Part shown: positions 1 through 8,357 of the stretch, one piece after another
Numbering within the stretch: position 1 is the stretch's first letter
Layout: every line of letters starts with the position of its first letter
NCBI GenBank assembly: GCA_014647935.1
Contig: BMQD01000010.1
Coordinates: 62,001 to 126,000, forward strand
Source: Planomonospora parontospora
Lineage (GTDB): Bacteria; Actinomycetota; Actinomycetes; Streptosporangiales; Streptosporangiaceae
Direction: 5' to 3'
DNA length: 64,000 nucleotides
Made by a program: the position numbers and the translations under genes
The notes under the pieces: model-generated
What the model saw: the letters and a program-made list of their open reading frames with translations, nothing else
Told to the model about the DNA's origin: nothing
Database searches by the model: none

Positions 1-318
1 GCCGGGACCGCCATCCTCCTCTCCTCCGGGGGCGCTGCCTCCGCGACCCGCATCGAGAGCGCTCCGGGAGCCGCGAGCGCCCGGCCCACCACGGTCGGCA
101 CCGCCTCACTCCCCGCGGCGGGAGTCTCCTCGCGGCAGGCTGCGCAGATCGCCAGGGGGAAAGTGCCCGGCGCCCGCGTCACCAGGGTCAGGCGCGTGTG
201 GGACCAGGGCATCTGGAACTGGCGGGTGGAGCTGGTGAAGGCTCCGTGGAGGTACGACCTCTTCGTCTCGGTCCGCAGCGGCAGGGTCGTCAGAATCAAG
301 ATCAACTACGGTTACTGA
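1..318 (+). CDS. PepSY-domain secreted protein, C-terminal part
   Basis: The frame is open from base 1 to the TGA at 316-318, so the gene begins left of the window; 105 residues are visible. The first part is Ala/Ser/Thr-rich and looks like the end of a signal peptide plus a linker. The C-terminal half has the PepSY pattern: a helix with AAQIARGKVPGARVTRVR, then alternating Trp/Val/Tyr strands and a last strand ending in VVRIKINYGY. PepSY domains are small extracytoplasmic modules often linked to protease inhibition or to sensor systems. It is clearly paralogous to the gene at 3139-3504, and the pair frames the two-component system at 1036-3103, so a role as its signal input or target is a reasonable inference. 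Not assigned to a named protein. Confidence 0.75.
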   Translation, partial: AGTAILLSSGGAASATRIESAPGAASARPTTVGTASLPAAGVSSRQAAQIARGKVPGARVTRVRRVWDQGIWNWRVELVKAPWRYDLFVSVRSGRVVRIKINYGY

Positions 319-324
319 CCGTCG

Positions 325-933
325 TCAGTCGTGCACGCGGTGGGCCGGCAGACCACCCGCCCCGCAGCGCACCTCGACCTTGACGTCGGCCTCGTCCGAC
401 TCGAACTCGACACGCGCCCGGGCGGCGGGGCCGCGCTCCACGTCGTCCACCTGGAAGCCCTGCGCGGGACTCCACGCCCGCAGCACGACGAGGCCGCCGT
501 CGCATCGGGCGATCACGTTCCCGCCCGCCGTGGTGATCGCCCGGCTCCGGCCGTTCCCCGGCCCCGTGGCCGGAGGCGCGGACGCGTCCCCCACGGGAGT
601 GGCCGAGGGGGTGCCGGAGGGAGTGGACCCGGTCACGGGAGCGGAGGAGGTGTCCGAGGGAGTGGACCCGGTCTCGGGAGCGGAGGTGCTCCCCGGCTCC
701 GGGCCGGCGCCGCCGGACGGGACGGCGGCGTCCGGACCGGCCGCGGCCGACGGAACGGTCTCCGGGGGGAGGGCTCGGGCGAGCGCCTCCTCGACCTCGG
801 CGGAGGAGAGCGGGCGGTGCGCCGAGGCGGTCAGCGGCTCGCCCAGGAAGGTGACCGCCGCCACCCCCGCCCCGGTCGCGAGGGCACCGGTGACCAGCCA
901 TCCGGCCATGACGAGGGGGAGCCTGCTGCGCAT
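325..933 (-). CDS. Hypothetical single-pass membrane or secreted protein
   Basis: 202 residues. Residues about 8-32 are a hydrophobic segment (VMAGWLVTGALATGAGVAAV) after a short basic start, consistent with a signal anchor. Residues about 55-130 are a Pro/Ser/Thr/Gly linker with two tandem repeats of the type SxPVTGSTPSG. The last about 70 residues form a compact domain with two Cys (ARCDGG and EVRCGAGG) that may form a disulfide. It lies convergent with the PepSY gene (6 bases between stops) and divergent from the response regulator at 1036. I do not recognise the family. The domain pattern fits an exported protein with a folded C-terminal part outside the membrane. Confidence 0.6.
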   Translation of the reverse strand: MRSRLPLVMAGWLVTGALATGAGVAAVTFLGEPLTASAHRPLSSAEVEEALARALPPETVPSAAAGPDAAVPSGGAGPEPGSTSAPETGSTPSDTSSAPVTGSTPSGTPSATPVGDASAPPATGPGNGRSRAITTAGGNVIARCDGGLVVLRAWSPAQGFQVDDVERGPAARARVEFESDEADVKVEVRCGAGGLPAHRVHD

Positions 934-1035
934 TCCCCCACCTTCCCACCCCGTCCCGCCTCCGGCGCTAAGGCATGGTTAAGGGACCGATAACGCGGTT
1001 CCGGCACCGCTCCGGCCCGGCTAACGTGACGGCAA

Positions 1036-1716
1036 ATGCCGAACGTGCTGCTCATCGAGGACGACGCCGCGATCCGCACCTCCCTCGCCCGAGGTCTGCG
1101 GGAGCGCGGCCACGCCGTACTGTCCGCTCCCGCCGCCCTGGACGGCCTCCGTCTGGCCGTCGAGGAGCGCCCCGACCTCATCGTGCTCGACCTGGGCCTC
1201 CCCGACCTCGACGGCCTGGACCTGCTGCGCATGCTCCGCGCGGTCAGCCGTGTCCCGGTGATCGTCGCCACCGCCCGGGACGGTGACGCCGAGATGGTCA
1301 GGCTGCTGGACGCGGGCGCCGACGACTACGTGGTCAAGCCGTTCACCGCGACCCAGCTGGACGCCCGGATCCGAGCCGTGCTCCGCAGGTCGGGCGAGAG
1401 CCGTACGGACGGCTCGGTGACCGTCGGCGGGCTGCGGATGGACCCGCGCACCCGGGAGGCGACCCTGGACGGCGCGCCGCTGGACCTCAGCCCCCGGGAG
1501 TTCGACCTGCTCCACTACCTGGCGGCCCGGCCGGGCGAGGTGATCACCAAGCGCGAGCTGCTCACCCACGTCTGGCAGGTCCCCTACGGAGGGGCGGACA
1601 AGACGGTGGACGTCCACCTGTCCTGGCTCCGCCGCAAGCTGGGCGAGACGTCCGCCGCGCCCCGCTACCTGCAGACCGTGCGCGGCGTGGGCGTACGGCT
1701 GGCCGCGCCGTCATGA
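1036..1716 (+). CDS. OmpR/PhoB-family response regulator
   Basis: 226 residues with the full two-domain layout. The receiver domain has the acidic pair E8-D9-D10, the phosphoacceptor D52 in LIVLDLGLPD, T79 and K101 (VVKPFT). The C-terminal winged helix (about 128-224) carries the typical SPREFDLLHYLAARPGEVITK, VDVHLSWLRRKLG and TVRGVGVRL segments. The protein should bind DNA after phosphorylation by the histidine kinase encoded at 1814, which follows after 97 bases. Likely targets are the flanking PepSY genes, but this is inference from position. The start codon is ATG; no strong ribosome binding site is visible, so a leaderless or weakly led message is possible. Confidence 0.93.
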   Translation: MPNVLLIEDDAAIRTSLARGLRERGHAVLSAPAALDGLRLAVEERPDLIVLDLGLPDLDGLDLLRMLRAVSRVPVIVATARDGDAEMVRLLDAGADDYVVKPFTATQLDARIRAVLRRSGESRTDGSVTVGGLRMDPRTREATLDGAPLDLSPREFDLLHYLAARPGEVITKRELLTHVWQVPYGGADKTVDVHLSWLRRKLGETSAAPRYLQTVRGVGVRLAAPS

Positions 1717-1813
1717 GGGCCCGCACCGCCATCAGGACCCGCACCCCCATGAGGACCGCCGCGCGGACCGTCCCGGGAAGCGGAACCGCCGCCGGAGCAG
1801 CGGTGGGGCGGCC

Positions 1814-3103
1814 ATGAGGCGCTGGCTGGCGCTGCTGGCGGCCGCGACCACCTCGCTCGTCCTCTTCGCCCTGCTGGTCCCCCTCCTGCTGCTGGTGCGG
1901 ACGGCCGCCGAGAGCGGTGCCGTGGCCCGGGCGAGCGGCGAGGCCGAGTCGATGGCCGTCGCCGTCGGCACGGCGGGTGCGGCGGGCACCGTCGATGCCG
2001 AGACCCTCCACCTGACCGCGGAGCGGGCCGCGCACCCGACCACGGTCTTCCTCGGTGACGGCCGCGTCCTCGGCGCCCGCGCGGAGAGGTCCGCCGCCGT
2101 CGAGCTGGCCGCCCGCGGGCGCAGCGTCACCGCCGCGGTTCCGGGGGGCCGGGAGATCCTGGTCGCGGTCCAGGGCGCGCCCGGCGGCACGGCGGTGGTC
2201 CGGGTCCTCCTCCGCGACGACGAGCTGACCGGGGGCGTCGCCCGGGTGCAGGCGGGCCTGCTGGTGCTCGGGCTGGCGCTGGTCGGGCTGGGCATGCTGG
2301 TCGCCGACCGGCTGGCCCGCGCGATGACCCGGCCGGTCTCGTCCCTGGCGGGGGTGTCCCACCGGCTCGCCGCCGGCGACCTCGCCGCCCGGGCCGTCCC
2401 CGGTGGTCCTCCCGAGGTCCGCGCGGTCGGCCTCGCGCTCAACCATCTCGCCGAGCGCATCACCGGGCTGCTCGCCGAGGAGCGGGAGAACGCGGCCGAC
2501 CTGTCCCACCGGCTCCGCACGCCGCTCACCGGGCTGCGGCTGGAGGCCGAGTCGCTCTCCGATCCGGACGAGGCGGCCAGGGTCGAGGCCCGGGTGGACG
2601 CGCTGGAGCGGGCGGTCACCGCGGTGATCGAAGAGGCCCGGCGGCGGTCGCGGGACCGCGCGGAGTGCGACGCGGTCGCGGTGGTCGGGGACCGGGTGGC
2701 GTTCTGGTCGGTGCTCGCCGAGGACCAGGGCCGCACCGTGGAGCTGGACCTGTGCCCCGGCCCGCGCACCGTCGCGGTCTCCGCCGGTGACCTGGCCGCC
2801 TGCGTGGACGCCCTGCTCGGCAACGTGTTCGCGCACACCGACGAGGAGACCCCCTTCGGCGTACGGCTGGCGCCGGCGCCGGGCGGCGCCCTGCTGACCG
2901 TCGACGACGCCGGACCGGGGTTCGGCACGGCCGACCCGCTGGGGCGCGGCGAGAGCGGAGCCGGGTCGACCGGCCTGGGTCTGGACATCGCACGCCGTAC
3001 CGCCGAGTCGTCGGGCGGTGCGCTCGACCTCGGCGCCTCCCCCGCGGGCGGTGCGCGCGTCACCCTGTTCCTGGCCGGAAGCGGACCTTTAGCCGGTTCT
3101 TAG
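1814..3103 (+). CDS. Sensor histidine kinase (HAMP, HisKA, HATPase_c)
   Basis: 429 residues. Two membrane segments (about 6-28 and 146-164) frame an extracytoplasmic region of about 115 residues. A HAMP segment follows (about 165-220, DRLARAMTRPVSSLAG). The H-box is DLSHRLRTPLTGLRLEAESL with the phosphoaccepting H232. The ATPase part has an N-box (ALLGNVFAHTDEE) and the G-boxes DDAGPGF and GSTGLGLDIA. The kinase should autophosphorylate and pass phosphate to the regulator at 1036. The ATG at 1814 is the first in-frame start upstream of the first membrane segment; the 97 bases before it hold no in-frame alternative. The usual Asn of the N-box is followed by VFAHT instead of the more common AxxYT, a mild variant. 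Confidence 0.92.
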   Translation: MRRWLALLAAATTSLVLFALLVPLLLLVRTAAESGAVARASGEAESMAVAVGTAGAAGTVDAETLHLTAERAAHPTTVFLGDGRVLGARAERSAAVELAARGRSVTAAVPGGREILVAVQGAPGGTAVVRVLLRDDELTGGVARVQAGLLVLGLALVGLGMLVADRLARAMTRPVSSLAGVSHRLAAGDLAARAVPGGPPEVRAVGLALNHLAERITGLLAEERENAADLSHRLRTPLTGLRLEAESLSDPDEAARVEARVDALERAVTAVIEEARRRSRDRAECDAVAVVGDRVAFWSVLAEDQGRTVELDLCPGPRTVAVSAGDLAACVDALLGNVFAHTDEETPFGVRLAPAPGGALLTVDDAGPGFGTADPLGRGESGAGSTGLGLDIARRTAESSGGALDLGASPAGGARVTLFLAGSGPLAGS

Positions 3104-3138
3104 CGCGGCCCTATCCGAGGCCGCGGAAGTCTGGAGCC

Positions 3139-3504
3139 ATGAAGAAGACACACCTGATCGCCAGGATCACCCTCGCCGCCGCCGGAACCGCCGCCCTGCT
3201 GGGCACCGTCGCCGGCACCGCCCTCGCCTCGGGCGCCACCACCACCACCGCCACCGCCGCAGGAATCGCGACGGCCGCCGCCCCCGCGGCCGTGGCCCCC
3301 GCCGCCCCCGTCTCGTGCGCCAAGGCCGTCAGGATCGCGAAGAAGCGCGTCCCCGGCGCCCGCGTCAGCGAGGTGGAGCGGGAGTGGGAGCACAGCCACC
3401 GCGTCTGCAAGGTGGAGCTGGAGAAGGGCCGCTGGGAGTACGACGTCTACGTCTCCCAGCGGACCGGGAAGATCGTCAAGTTCAAGCGGGAATGGGACGA
3501 CTGA
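3139..3504 (+). CDS. Secreted PepSY-domain protein
   Basis: 121 residues. A basic start (MKKTHLIAR) and a hydrophobic core to about residue 32 make a clear signal peptide, with cleavage possible near ALAS. A Thr/Ala linker follows. The PepSY domain (about 57-121) holds CAKAVRIAKKRVPGARVSEV and the strands KVELEKGRWEYDVYVS and KIVKFKREWDD. GGAG three bases before the ATG supports the start. It shares the KVPGARV-type helix and the Trp/Tyr strand pattern with the truncated gene at 1-318, so the two are paralogs on either side of the sensor system. It starts 35 bases after the kinase and may be read with it or be its target. Confidence 0.85.
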   Translation: MKKTHLIARITLAAAGTAALLGTVAGTALASGATTTTATAAGIATAAAPAAVAPAAPVSCAKAVRIAKKRVPGARVSEVEREWEHSHRVCKVELEKGRWEYDVYVSQRTGKIVKFKREWDD

Positions 3505-3528
3505 CGACGGGCCGGCGGGTGCGGGAGG

Positions 3529-4209
3529 TCAGCAGGCCTTCAGCACCCGCTCCATCGCGTCCTTCTCCGCGGGGGTCACCCAGAGCTCGTACTTGACCTT
3601 CACCTGGATCTGGCGCGTGACGTAGGGGCACCGGTAGGCGCGGCGCGGCGGCAGCCAGGTCGCCGCGTCCGCGGCGCTCTTCTGGCCGTTCAACGGGCCG
3701 TCCACCGCCAGCAGGTTCAGCGGGTCGTTGGCCAGTTGCCTGCGCTCTTCCTTGCTCAGCTGCCGGGCACCCTTCTGCCAGGCGTCGGCGAGCGCGACCA
3801 CGTGGTCGATCTGCACCGCCATGCTGGTCTTCTGCCCGCGCTCGAACTCGATGGTCCTGCCGCTGTAGGGGTCGCGGAGGGTCCCGGTGAGCACGATGCA
3901 GTCCTGGGTGCCCTTCTTGAAGGTCTCCCCTTCGAGGTCGCGCTTGAGGATGTCGTTACGGGTGTCGCACCCGTTGTGGTCGACGTCCGCCCAGGCGGGC
4001 CCGAACTCGTCCCGGTCGAAGCCGGTCATCGGGGCGCGGCCCTTGACCTCGAGCTTCTTCAGGTCCGCCAGGGCCTCGGAGGCCGGCTTCCCGCCTCCGG
4101 CCGGGGACGGGTCGCCGAGGGTGTCGCCGGCGGGCCCGCAGCCCGCCAGCGTCAGTGCGACCGCCGCGACCACCACACCCGTGGCGCTCCGACCCAGCCC
4201 TGCCCGCAT
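3529..4209 (-). CDS. Exported lipoprotein with HNH-type nuclease domain (DUF1524/GmrSD-like)
   Basis: 226 residues from the ATG at 4209; an upstream in-frame GTG at 4227 is possible. The N-terminus has a hydrophobic stretch ending in a lipobox, ALTLAGCGPAG, so the mature protein should be lipid-anchored outside the membrane. The C-terminal domain has the His-Me-finger pattern of DUF1524 proteins: IDHVVALADAWQKGA, then NDPLNLLAVDGPLNGQKS and AATWLPP. The His of IDHV and the Asn residues of NLLAV and LNGQKS are the expected catalytic and metal-binding positions. Secreted relatives are common in actinobacteria and are annotated as HNH endonucleases. Four Cys in the mature part may form disulfides. 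Substrate and role (nutrient DNA, competition) are unknown. It faces the PepSY gene tail to tail. Confidence 0.85.
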   Translation of the reverse strand: MRAGLGRSATGVVVAAVALTLAGCGPAGDTLGDPSPAGGGKPASEALADLKKLEVKGRAPMTGFDRDEFGPAWADVDHNGCDTRNDILKRDLEGETFKKGTQDCIVLTGTLRDPYSGRTIEFERGQKTSMAVQIDHVVALADAWQKGARQLSKEERRQLANDPLNLLAVDGPLNGQKSAADAATWLPPRRAYRCPYVTRQIQVKVKYELWVTPAEKDAMERVLKAC

Positions 4210-4430
4210 CCTGTCGCCACCTCTCACGGGGTACGGCTACCCCGAAGTGGCAAATCTACTCAATGCCAGCGCAAAAGCCTTGTCCCACCCTCGGCGTACG
4301 GCTCCGCATACAATCGGACGGTTCCATGAACAGACGGACGGATCCACACGTGACCGGACGGATCCCCCATCCGGCCGTCCGGCCGGCCCGGAACCGGGGT
4401 CCGGGCCGCGTGCCGCCGTCCGGGCGGTCA

Positions 4431-4489
4431 GTCCGTTCAGGCACCGCCGCGACCTTCGGACGCCGCCGTGTCCGTTCAGACGCGGCCGT
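4431..4489. repeat. Direct repeat spanning the stop codon of the cupin gene
   Basis: The ten bases GTCCGTTCAG occur at 4431-4440 and again at 4470-4479, followed by partly similar bases. The second copy contains the stop codon (TCA at 4476-4478) of the leftward cupin gene. The rest of 4210-4475 holds no gene that I can support. Confidence 0.6.
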
Positions 4490-4838
4490 AGGAGTCCTCG
4501 AGCCGCTCGATGTCGTCCTCGTCGAAGTGGCCGAAGGCGATCTCCAGGATGCGGATGGCCGGTCCCGAGGAGCTGAGACGGTGGGTCTGGCCCGCCCGGA
4601 TGAGCACCCGGTCACCGACCGAGGGGGTGATCCGCTCCCCGTCGATCTCGAAGACCGCGCCCGGGTCCAGGGCGACCCAGAGCTCGTCCCGGTGCTCGTG
4701 CCGCTGCAGGCTGAGCCGCTGGCCGGGCGCCACATCGATGATCTTCACCGTGGTCGGCTCGTTGAGCGTGTAGCGCTCGAATCCACCCCAGGGACGCTCG
4801 TCCCGCACGACCGCTCCGAGCCTGTCGACTTCCAGCAA
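4476..4838 (-). CDS. Cupin protein, mannose-6-phosphate isomerase type II-like
   Basis: 120 residues from a TTG at 4838 preceded by GGAGG at a spacing of 5; the open frame goes on to another TTG at 4913, which would add 25 residues without family similarity. The body matches the C-terminal cupin of bifunctional mannose-1-phosphate guanylyltransferase/isomerases: RPWGGFERYTL, then PGQRLSLQRHEHRDELWVAL, GDRVLIRAGQTHRLSS and ILEIAFGHFDEDDIERLEDSYGR. The His/Glu metal ligands (H-x-H-x4-E and the later TH) are present. As a stand-alone single cupin it may isomerise mannose-6-phosphate/fructose-6-phosphate or act on another sugar; which one cannot be read from sequence. Neighbours give no pathway hint. 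Confidence 0.8.
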   Translation of the reverse strand: MLEVDRLGAVVRDERPWGGFERYTLNEPTTVKIIDVAPGQRLSLQRHEHRDELWVALDPGAVFEIDGERITPSVGDRVLIRAGQTHRLSSSGPAIRILEIAFGHFDEDDIERLEDSYGRV

Positions 4839-5021
4839 GATGTCCTCCGTCCGCTCCGTCTCGTCACAAGAACTCTCGCACGCGTCCGTGACGGATGAGC
4901 GGTGTTCACGCAACCGGATGATTAAGAGTAAGGGCTTTCCGCCCGAATGGATCTCCGGCCCAGGCGGCCCGCCACCGGAAGATCTCTGGCCGGACCGCCC
5001 CCCGCCGGGACGCCTCCCGGC

Positions 5022-5780
5022 TCAGGTGGTGAGGATCCCGCCGTCCACGGGGATCACCGCTCCGGTGACGTACGACCCGGCGTCGCTCGCCAGGAACACC
5101 GCCGCGGCCACCAGCTCGGCGGGGTCCCCCGCGCGCTTCATCAGGACGCGGTGCTCCAGCTGCCAGGCCAGATAGCCCTCGGCGTACTGCTCGGTCATCT
5201 CCGAGGCGAAGAACCCCGGCTCCAGGCAGTTGACGCGGATGCCGCGCCGCGAGGTCCACTGCTGGGCCAGGTCCCGGGTGAGCCCGACGACCGCGGCCTT
5301 GGAGGCGCTGTAGGCGGCCTGCGGCAGGCCGGCCGTGGTCTCCCCGAGGATGCTGCCGATGTTGACGATCGAGGACCCGGGCCGCATCACCCGGGCGCAG
5401 GCCTGCGCCATCCAGTAGGTGCCGTGCAGGTTGATGTCCACCACCTGGCGGAACTGCTCGGGCGTCTCCTTCAGCGCGGGCACCGCCGTACCGACGCCGG
5501 CGTTGTTGATCAGGACGTCCACCGCGCCCAGTTCGGCGACCGCCGCCTCGACGAGGGCCCGGCAGTCCTCGGGCCTGGTCACGTCGGTGGCGACCGCCAC
5601 GCACCGGCGGCCGGTCTCCTCGACCAGGCGCCGGGTCTCCTCCAGGCGGTCCTTGCGGCGCGCGCCGATCGCGATGTCGGCGCCCGCCTCGGCCAGGCCG
5701 CGCGCGAACGCGACGCCCAGCCCGGAGGAGGCCCCCGTGACGACGGCGACCTTGCCGTCCAGCCGGAACCGGTCGAGCAT
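5022..5780 (-). CDS. Short-chain dehydrogenase/reductase (SDR), classical type
   Basis: 252 residues. The ATG at 5780 is chosen because AGGAGG lies six bases upstream; an in-frame start further up (5810) adds ten residues with no similarity. The Rossmann motif is TGASSGLG at residues 15-22. NNAG (INNAGVGT), the catalytic Ser region (NIGSILGE) and YSASK supply the N-S-Y-K tetrad. The C-terminal FLASDAGSYVTGAVIPVDGG segment is typical of 3-oxoacyl-ACP reductase-like SDRs. The substrate is unknown. GARRKDR after the second strand suggests NADP(H). It is a monocistronic gene, separated from the TPR gene behind it by a strong terminator hairpin. Confidence 0.9.
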   Translation of the reverse strand: MLDRFRLDGKVAVVTGASSGLGVAFARGLAEAGADIAIGARRKDRLEETRRLVEETGRRCVAVATDVTRPEDCRALVEAAVAELGAVDVLINNAGVGTAVPALKETPEQFRQVVDINLHGTYWMAQACARVMRPGSSIVNIGSILGETTAGLPQAAYSASKAAVVGLTRDLAQQWTSRRGIRVNCLEPGFFASEMTEQYAEGYLAWQLEHRVLMKRAGDPAELVAAAVFLASDAGSYVTGAVIPVDGGILTT

Positions 5781-5840
5781 TCGATCCTCCTGACCTGCGG
5801 AACACGACACCGAATGATGTTCTGGAGCTGGAGAAGCATA

Positions 5841-5869
5841 CCGCCCGCGAGGGAGCCCCTCGCGGGCGG
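5841..5869 (-). terminator. Rho-independent-type hairpin after the TPR gene
   Basis: A perfect 13-bp stem, CCGCCCGCGAGGG (5841-5853) against CCCTCGCGGGCGG (5857-5869), with a loop of only three bases. It sits 26 bases after the stop of the leftward gene at 5895 and before the SDR start, so it should end transcripts of the former. No U-run follows, as usual in actinobacteria. Confidence 0.75.
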
Positions 5870-5894
5870 CACACCGTCTTCTCCCGCGGAACGC

Positions 5895-8171
5895 CTACAG
5901 GCCGTACTCCCGGGTGATGCGCTCGTGGCGCTCGGCCTCGACGCCGACCTCCCTGGCGAGGTCCAGCCAGGCCAGCGGGTGCGTCCAGCGCTCGGTGGCG
6001 TCGTCGAGCACCGCGTCCAGCTCGACCGGGGTGACGTTCGGCGGGATCGCGATCCAGCCGAACACCCCGGGCAGGGGCTCACCCGTGCTCGGGTGGGTCA
6101 CGGTGTAGTCCTCGTCGCTGTAGACCCACATCGGCCAGCCGCGCTCGGCCATGACCTCGTTGAACTCGGTCCACTCGGCCTCGGTGGGGGCCGCGCCGTC
6201 GAAGAACCAGCTGGTGTAGCCGCCGGGGCGGAGCATGCCGACCGCCGCGAACGGCGGGATGAAGCTCTCCTGCTCCTCCGGGCTCTCCGGCACGGGCTCC
6301 AGCAGCGCCGGGTCGAAGACGACCAGGTCACCGGCGTTGTACTCCAGCCCCGGGGGCTGCGGCATCGCCAGGCGGGCCGTCGCGGGTCCGGTGCGCACGC
6401 TGACGACCGCGCGCTGGCTGCCGTCGGGGGCGGGCAGGACGATGCGCACCAGGCCCATCTCCTCCTCGATCGGCCCCTCGGTGGACTTCAGCGGCATGCC
6501 GATCTTCGCGGCGCCGGCGCGGACGGTCTCCCAGTCCTCGGCGGCGGTCGCCATGGTGATCATGCGCCAGACGTCCTCGGCCTCGATCTCCTCGGAGTCG
6601 AGGATCTCCCGCAGGATCCGGGCGCCCTTGGCGTTGTCGTCGAGCTGCTGCACGGCGGAGGCCCACAGGCGGCGCGCCTCGATGCCCGCACCGGCCGCCA
6701 CGGCCGCCTCGCCCTCGGTTGCCGCCTGCTCCCAGCGCTCCCGCGCGCGGTGCAGCCGGGCCAGGGCCAGATGGCGCTGGGCGGCCGGGAGCCGCTCGGC
6801 CATCTGCTCCAGGCGCTCGTCCTGGCGGGCCTCGACCAGCAGGCCGGTGATGAAGGAGACGTCCTGCTCGTCGGCGGTCTGGATGTCGCCGGACTCGACC
6901 AGCATGTCCCAGTAGATGTCCGCGCCCCTGGCCGGGTAGCCGAGGAAGCCGATGGTGGTGGTGTGCCGGCGGGTGGCCTCCAGGTCGCGGCCGGAGAGCG
7001 GGGCCAGCCAGCCCACCCAGCGCTCGGGGTCGGCGTTGAAGCCGTCGGCGGCGTCGAAGTAGCCGACGAGCTCGTCCTGCGGACCGGGGGCCGGGAGCGG
7101 GGTCACCGCGTCGGCCGCGGCGCGCAGCGCGGCGATCCGGTCGGCGACGGCCGACGGGTCCTTCAGCTCGGCGGCGGCGGACTCGGCCAGGTCGGCGAGC
7201 ATCCGGGCCTGCCAGACGCCCTGCCGGGCCACGGCCAGGTCACCGGCGACCAGGGCCAGTTCGATCCGGGACCGGTAGGCGCCCATCACCGCGAAGTAGT
7301 CGATCCACTGCTTGAGGACCCGACCGAGCTGCCAGGTGTTGGTGATCTGCGCGGAGCCCGCGAGCAGGAGCACGGCACGCGACCACTCGACCCAGACCCG
7401 GGGGTGGTCGCCGACCACGTCGAGGTCGGGCAGGGCCTGCACGGCCTCCGCCTCCCGGCCCAGGGTGGCGAGCACCAGCGCGCGCAGCACGCCTTCGCGG
7501 TGCGCCTTGGCGACCGGGTCGTCGGGCTTGAATCCGGTGGCGGCGTCCAGGGCGGTCAGCGCGTCCTGCGGGCGGCCGGCGGCGAGCAGCGCCCGCACGG
7601 AGGCCGCCCCCAGCTCCCAGCTCGCCTCGCGACCGGCGGAGCCCAGCCGCTCCACCGCCGCCTCCGCGTGGGCCACGGCCTCCACCGCGCGCCCGTCGTC
7701 CACCAGGGCCGCGACGTACTGCTCGGAGAGGGCGGCGAAGGCGAGCGATCCGGGCTCGACCTCGGCGGCGGCCAGGGCCTCCAGCCGCTCGGCCGCGTGT
7801 CCGGCGCCGTCGGTGTTGGCCTGCGCGATCACCAGCGCCTCGACCGCGCCGGGGGCGGCCGGGCAGTCGCGGACGTCCTCGCGGCGGGCGAACTCCACCA
7901 GGGTCCGCGCGTCGTCGAGCGCGACCACGCCCTGCGCGCGGTTTCCGATGCGGCCGATCAGGTGCCAGTAGCGGGCGTAGAACTCGAGCCAGGGCAGCTC
8001 CAGCTTCTCCGCCTCCTGCGCGATGGCCGGCGCCAGCACGTCGAGCTGCCCGTACCGGCCCTCCAGCGCCTGCGCGGGCACGCTGCCGATCGCCATGGCC
8101 AGACCGGTGTTACCGGCTTCGTGCAGTTGCCGCTGGGTGTCGCCCACCCAGGCCCAGATGTCCACGTCCAT
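5895..8171 (-). CDS. Large TPR-like repeat protein of unknown function
   Basis: 758 residues. Roughly residues 40-520 are Ala/Leu/Glu-rich helices arranged as degenerate tetratricopeptide repeats (for example EAVAHAEAAVERLG, ALTALDAATGFKPDDP and RLHRARERWEQAATEGEAAVAAG). Residues about 540-758 form a different, mixed alpha/beta domain with many Trp and Pro (GGYTSWFFDGA, RGWPMWVYSDED, PGVFGWIAIPPNVTP, WTHPLAWLDLAREVG). There is no signal peptide or membrane segment, so it should be cytosolic. I do not recognise a named family; a scaffold or partner-binding role follows only from the TPR-like part. It is a single gene ended by the hairpin at 5841-5869. Confidence 0.75.
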   Translation of the reverse strand: MDVDIWAWVGDTQRQLHEAGNTGLAMAIGSVPAQALEGRYGQLDVLAPAIAQEAEKLELPWLEFYARYWHLIGRIGNRAQGVVALDDARTLVEFARREDVRDCPAAPGAVEALVIAQANTDGAGHAAERLEALAAAEVEPGSLAFAALSEQYVAALVDDGRAVEAVAHAEAAVERLGSAGREASWELGAASVRALLAAGRPQDALTALDAATGFKPDDPVAKAHREGVLRALVLATLGREAEAVQALPDLDVVGDHPRVWVEWSRAVLLLAGSAQITNTWQLGRVLKQWIDYFAVMGAYRSRIELALVAGDLAVARQGVWQARMLADLAESAAAELKDPSAVADRIAALRAAADAVTPLPAPGPQDELVGYFDAADGFNADPERWVGWLAPLSGRDLEATRRHTTTIGFLGYPARGADIYWDMLVESGDIQTADEQDVSFITGLLVEARQDERLEQMAERLPAAQRHLALARLHRARERWEQAATEGEAAVAAGAGIEARRLWASAVQQLDDNAKGARILREILDSEEIEAEDVWRMITMATAAEDWETVRAGAAKIGMPLKSTEGPIEEEMGLVRIVLPAPDGSQRAVVSVRTGPATARLAMPQPPGLEYNAGDLVVFDPALLEPVPESPEEQESFIPPFAAVGMLRPGGYTSWFFDGAAPTEAEWTEFNEVMAERGWPMWVYSDEDYTVTHPSTGEPLPGVFGWIAIPPNVTPVELDAVLDDATERWTHPLAWLDLAREVGVEAERHERITREYGL

Positions 8172-8222
8172 GGGACGTCAGTCTGCCAGCTCGGGGGGGA
8201 TGACCCAAACGAACCGGCCGCC

Positions 8223-8357
8223 CGGCGGCCATCCCGCGACCGTCCCGCGACCGTCCTGGCCTCGCCGAACAGGCCGGCGGCCGTCCCGCGACCGTTCCGG
8301 TCTCGCCGAGCGGATCGGCGGCTATCCCGCGACCGCCCGGGCCTCACCGAGCAGATC
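8223..8357. repeat. Three tandem 41-52-base units copying the 3' end of the next gene
   Basis: Copies start at 8223 (52 bases, with an inner duplication), 8275 (41 bases) and 8316 (42 bases); each begins CGGCGGC and holds TCCCGCGACCG. The last copy is the real 3' end of the gene at 8322-9080 and includes its stop (CTA at 8322-8324). In the other copies the stop is changed to CCG or CCA. Confidence 0.8.
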
